From: Magnolia sinica
Taxonomy: Eukaryota; Streptophyta; Magnoliopsida; Magnoliales; Magnoliaceae
Direction of reading: 5' to 3'
Assembly (NCBI RefSeq): GCF_029962835.1
Contig: NC_080577.1
Location: 6,916,001-6,980,000 of the forward strand
DNA length: 64,000 nucleotides
The notes under the pieces are model-generated. The model saw nothing but the letters and a program-made list of their open reading frames with translations. It was not told the origin of the DNA and made no database searches. Positions 61,290 through 64,000 of this stretch are shown here, piece by piece (the stretch's first letter is position 1; the number at the start of each line of letters is the position of its first letter). A program made the position numbers and the translations under genes.

Positions 61290-62285
61290 AGGTGGGCTCA
61301 CATAATGATGGTCCACATCAAATATTAGGCCATAATGATTAATCACCTGCATCCAAAGTGGGACCCATATGATGGATGACCTAATTTGAAGGTGAGGCCC
61401 ACAGGATAGACAGTCCATATCAAAGGCGGGTTTCATATGATGGGCAATATTGAAGGTGGGCCCACATGATGGATGTCCCACATGACGGTGGGCTGGCCCC
61501 CATAATGAATGGTTGACATCAAAGGTTACCACTAATGATGAATAGCCAACATCCAAGGTGGGCCCTACACAAGGGATGGCTCACTTCAAAGGTGGGGCCC
61601 ACACAATGGACAATCCACATCAAAGGTGAGCTTCACATGATGGATGATGGACATTGAAGGTGGGCCCACATGATGGACAATTAATATTGATGGTGGGACC
61701 CATGTGATGGATGACCCACAACAAGGTGGCCCCACGTAATGAAGGTCCACATCAAAGGTCGACCTCTTATGATAATGGCTTACATCCAAGGCGGGCCCAA
61801 ATGAAGGAGGCCTACTTCGAAGTTGGGCCTTGCATGATGGACGATTGACATGAAAAGTGGGCCCCACATGATGGATGATCAACATTAATGGTGGTCCTCA
61901 CATGATGGATGACCTATATCAAGGTGGGTCCCACATAATGGATGGTCCACATTGAACGTTTGCCCCTTATGATAATAGCCTACATCCAAGGTAGGCCTCA
62001 CATGATAGAGGCTCACTTTGAAATTGAGCCCTACATGATGGATGATCCACATTAAAGGTGGGCCCCATATGATGGAGGCCCACTTGGAAGTTGGACCTGC
62101 ATGATGGGTGAGCCTTACATGATGGATGGTTCGTGTTGAAGGTAAGCCGCACATAATGGACGCTTCACATTGAAGATAGGGCCAAAGTGGGCCCAACACA
62201 ATGAATGGTCCACATCAAAGGTTGGCCACACATGATAGACAGTAAATATTAAAAGTGAACCCTACATGAAAAGGTAAAATTTGAA
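61290..62285. repeat. degenerate minisatellite, about 1 kb
   Basis: About 30 loose repeats of a 30- to 36-bp unit around 'catcaaaggtgggcccacat' and 'gatggatg'. Unit length varies and mutations are many. The minus strand gives repetitive open frames (IIHHVGPTFDV-like) which are not genes. Confidence 0.85.
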
Positions 62286-62396
62286 AGACATTTCAATTAA
62301 AGATATTTAAAAGAAACTAGTAGATGCAATGGAAAGAAAAGAAAGGGAGATCGATGGAAGACTTTGTTTTAATTACTTATGTGATATGTTGGTAAG

Positions 62397-62551
62397 GTCC
62401 TTACTCTTCCTCCGGTGGTAGACTCTTAGGAGTTTCAACACCTGGTCAAGGGTTTGAGTACCCATAGGTGGTGAAATCCCACTACGGTGTGAGTGTGTGG
62501 GGGTGTGTGTGCGCGCGCGTGTGTAAAAATCTTTTTTAAAAAATTAAAAAG
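62397..62551 (+). mobile_element. tRNA-derived SINE, 155 bp, 12-bp target duplication
   Basis: Flanked by the perfect direct repeat TATGTTGGTAAG (62385-62396 and 62552-62563). It contains a B-box-like GGGTTTGAGTACCC downstream of an A-box-like tccggtggtaga, and ends in an A/T-rich tail after a (GT)n stretch. Homologous to 13241-13400. Confidence 0.85.
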
Positions 62552-62563
62552 TATGTTGGTAAG

Positions 62564-63554
62564 TCTACCGTTTACAAAATATATTTATTTGTTAGATAAG
62601 TATAAACCAAGATAAACTACTTGAGGCATAAGTAATTTAATCAAAATGATTTACGATCCAAACAGGACCTTAGTTACCATGTTAAAAACTAAACTCGGAT
62701 CATACTTTGGGTGTCTGCACGTCTGGTTACTCATTGACTATTAGATGGTTCACAAAGAAAGACAATCTATAGTCTACATTCTGCATGAACACATCGCTTA
62801 TATGATCAATGGACCGACTGTATTTCAAGTTAGGACACATTCATACCCGGATGTGTCATGCTTGTACCACATTGGCATCACCATCTTGGATAAGAGGTTT
62901 GCTAGAGCACATTCCCTAACTTTTTGCCTTAGGAAACGTGTCTATTAGATTTTAGATTTTGAGTCAGTATTCAAGCTATTGTTATGATGGGCTTGGCATT
63001 AGATAGACAGATAGATTTTTCAAAAAAAAAAAAGCTCTAAGAGTGGAACATTTGAACCATTTAACCAGTTGACACTTTTCCTTTGAACATGGACGACTTC
63101 CTTTGAATAATTGAAGAGTGGAAATATTTACATAAGAAAATTTCTCAATATTTTTCATTCACAGCTTGCCCTGGCCTGTACATGCTTTGCATAATTGAGA
63201 AAAGACCCCAATCATCGGTTAAATTCAAAATGCATTATTGCAATACATTTGGATATAATGAAACAATGGAAAAAGAATAATAATAATAACAACGACGACA
63301 TACCAATTCGAGAAATAAATCAAAATTTTTTAACACGAGAAATAACCATATCATGGTAAAAAATAAATGGATAAAATTGGTCCATTAAAAATTTCATACC
63401 ATCCTAAACTCACTAACTGTAGCTGAGGAAAACCTTCTGAGTAAAGTCATAAATATAGATGGTAAGAGTAAAGATGGCCATGTTGTCCATTTTAGAGGCC
63501 TCAGTCATATTGTCGTATACTTGCAGTCATCGTTTACACTACTTATAAATGCTT
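62564..63554. other. intergenic DNA, no gene seen
   Basis: Short frames only, AT-rich. An A run at 63021-63031 and an (AAT)n stretch near 63279 are the only regular features. Confidence 0.4.
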
Positions 63555-63810
63555 TGTCAAACAACTACTTGCTCTAAAAGCTCCGGGGCCATCAGAGGAT
63601 GGTGTATCAATGTATATCAATAGATCTTAACACTCTAACACTCTCTTGCACGTGCGGGGTAGAACTCTGCACAGGAACATATTAGGCAAGAATGGAGGGA
63701 CACTTACAACTCATACTATAAACAGCCCCCCATGGGAGAATATATTAAAGAGGCATATTTGCTACTCACATGATTCAAACACAAGACCTCTCTCTTTGAT
63801 ACCATGTAAA
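63555..63810 (-). mobile_element. possible TRIM/copia-like fragment
   Basis: Read on the minus strand, TTTACATGGTATCAAAGAG (63793-63811) carries a diverged initiator-tRNA primer site (TGGTATCA). About 160 bp further on, TGTTAGAGTGTTAAGATC (63640 downwards) looks like an LTR start and ends GTTTGACA near 63555. This would be a very small element with no coding capacity. The second LTR, expected right of 63806, does not clearly match. Confidence 0.4.
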
Positions 63811-63838
63811 CCAGTAAACCGACTAAAATAAAGAATGA

Positions 63839-63857
63839 AGAGAGAGAGAGAGAGAGG
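63839..63857. repeat. (GA)n microsatellite
   Basis: About nine perfect GA repeats; low information. Confidence 0.9.
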
Positions 63858-64000
63858 CATTGGAAGGGAAAGATGAGGTGAGGTCTTGAGAAAGCCTCAT
63901 CCCTTTAGAGTTTTGTTTTATTATATTAATACAAGCGGGCCCATCGCTCATATCCAGATAAAATTAATCCTAAGATTGCCCATTGTTATATTGTTCACAC

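Noticed and set aside
61287-62199. Minus-strand frames with repeated HHVGPTF words
   Set aside because: They are translations of the minisatellite; unit lengths break frame and there is no start context.

Overview
The window is plant nuclear DNA. It has intron-split genes with GT/AG junctions, two nested classes of LTR retrotransposon, RTE-type LINE ends, tRNA-like SINEs and many MITEs. A near-complete AUXIN RESPONSE FACTOR 3/ETTIN-like gene with two tasiR-ARF target sites makes it an angiosperm. The very abundant foldback repeat with GTGGGGCCCACCGTGATGTA-type ends looks like what I associate with woody, perhaps magnoliid, genomes; that placement is a weak inference. I saw no rRNA, tRNA, CRISPR array or organellar insert.

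Layout. 1-4914 is the 5' part of a decayed minus-strand Ty3/gypsy element (pol, gag, primer-binding site, one LTR), cut by the left window edge. 4915-25000 is gene-poor and repeat-dense. It holds about a dozen copies of a palindromic hAT-like foldback element (one inflated by a 4 x 168-bp array, one inserted inside another), a PIF/Harbinger-like MITE whose empty site is also present, two solo LTRs with perfect 5-bp target duplications, and several tandem duplications. 25879-26541 is a small single-exon gene of unknown function. 27644-28626 is a third solo LTR, related to the gypsy element at the left edge. 32747-34158 is a two-exon DUF1685-type gene on the minus strand. 34650-38438 carries more foldback copies. 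38439-45235 is a complete but mutated Ty1/copia element inserted in one of them. 49094-58006 is the ten-exon ARF3/ETTIN gene on the minus strand, with LINE and foldback insertions in its introns. 58542-64000 holds another PIF-like MITE, a foldback copy, a 1-kb GC-richer minisatellite, a SINE with a 12-bp target duplication, and a retroelement fragment at the right edge.

Only three host genes are convincing. ARF3/ETTIN is a repressive auxin-pathway transcription factor whose mRNA should be cut by TAS3 small RNAs. The DUF1685 and proline/serine-rich proteins are conserved in plants but uncharacterised.

Most interesting points. (1) The copia element lacks the usual initiator-tRNA primer site. 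Instead the sequence just inside its 5' LTR is a perfect 16-nt reverse complement of a segment of its own LTR, which suggests Tf1-like self-priming. (2) The last ARF3 exon runs through what looks like the ancestral splice donor into the PB1 domain, so the loss of PB1 can be read from the sequence. (3) The foldback family shows nested, expanded and duplicated copies whose order of events can be reconstructed.
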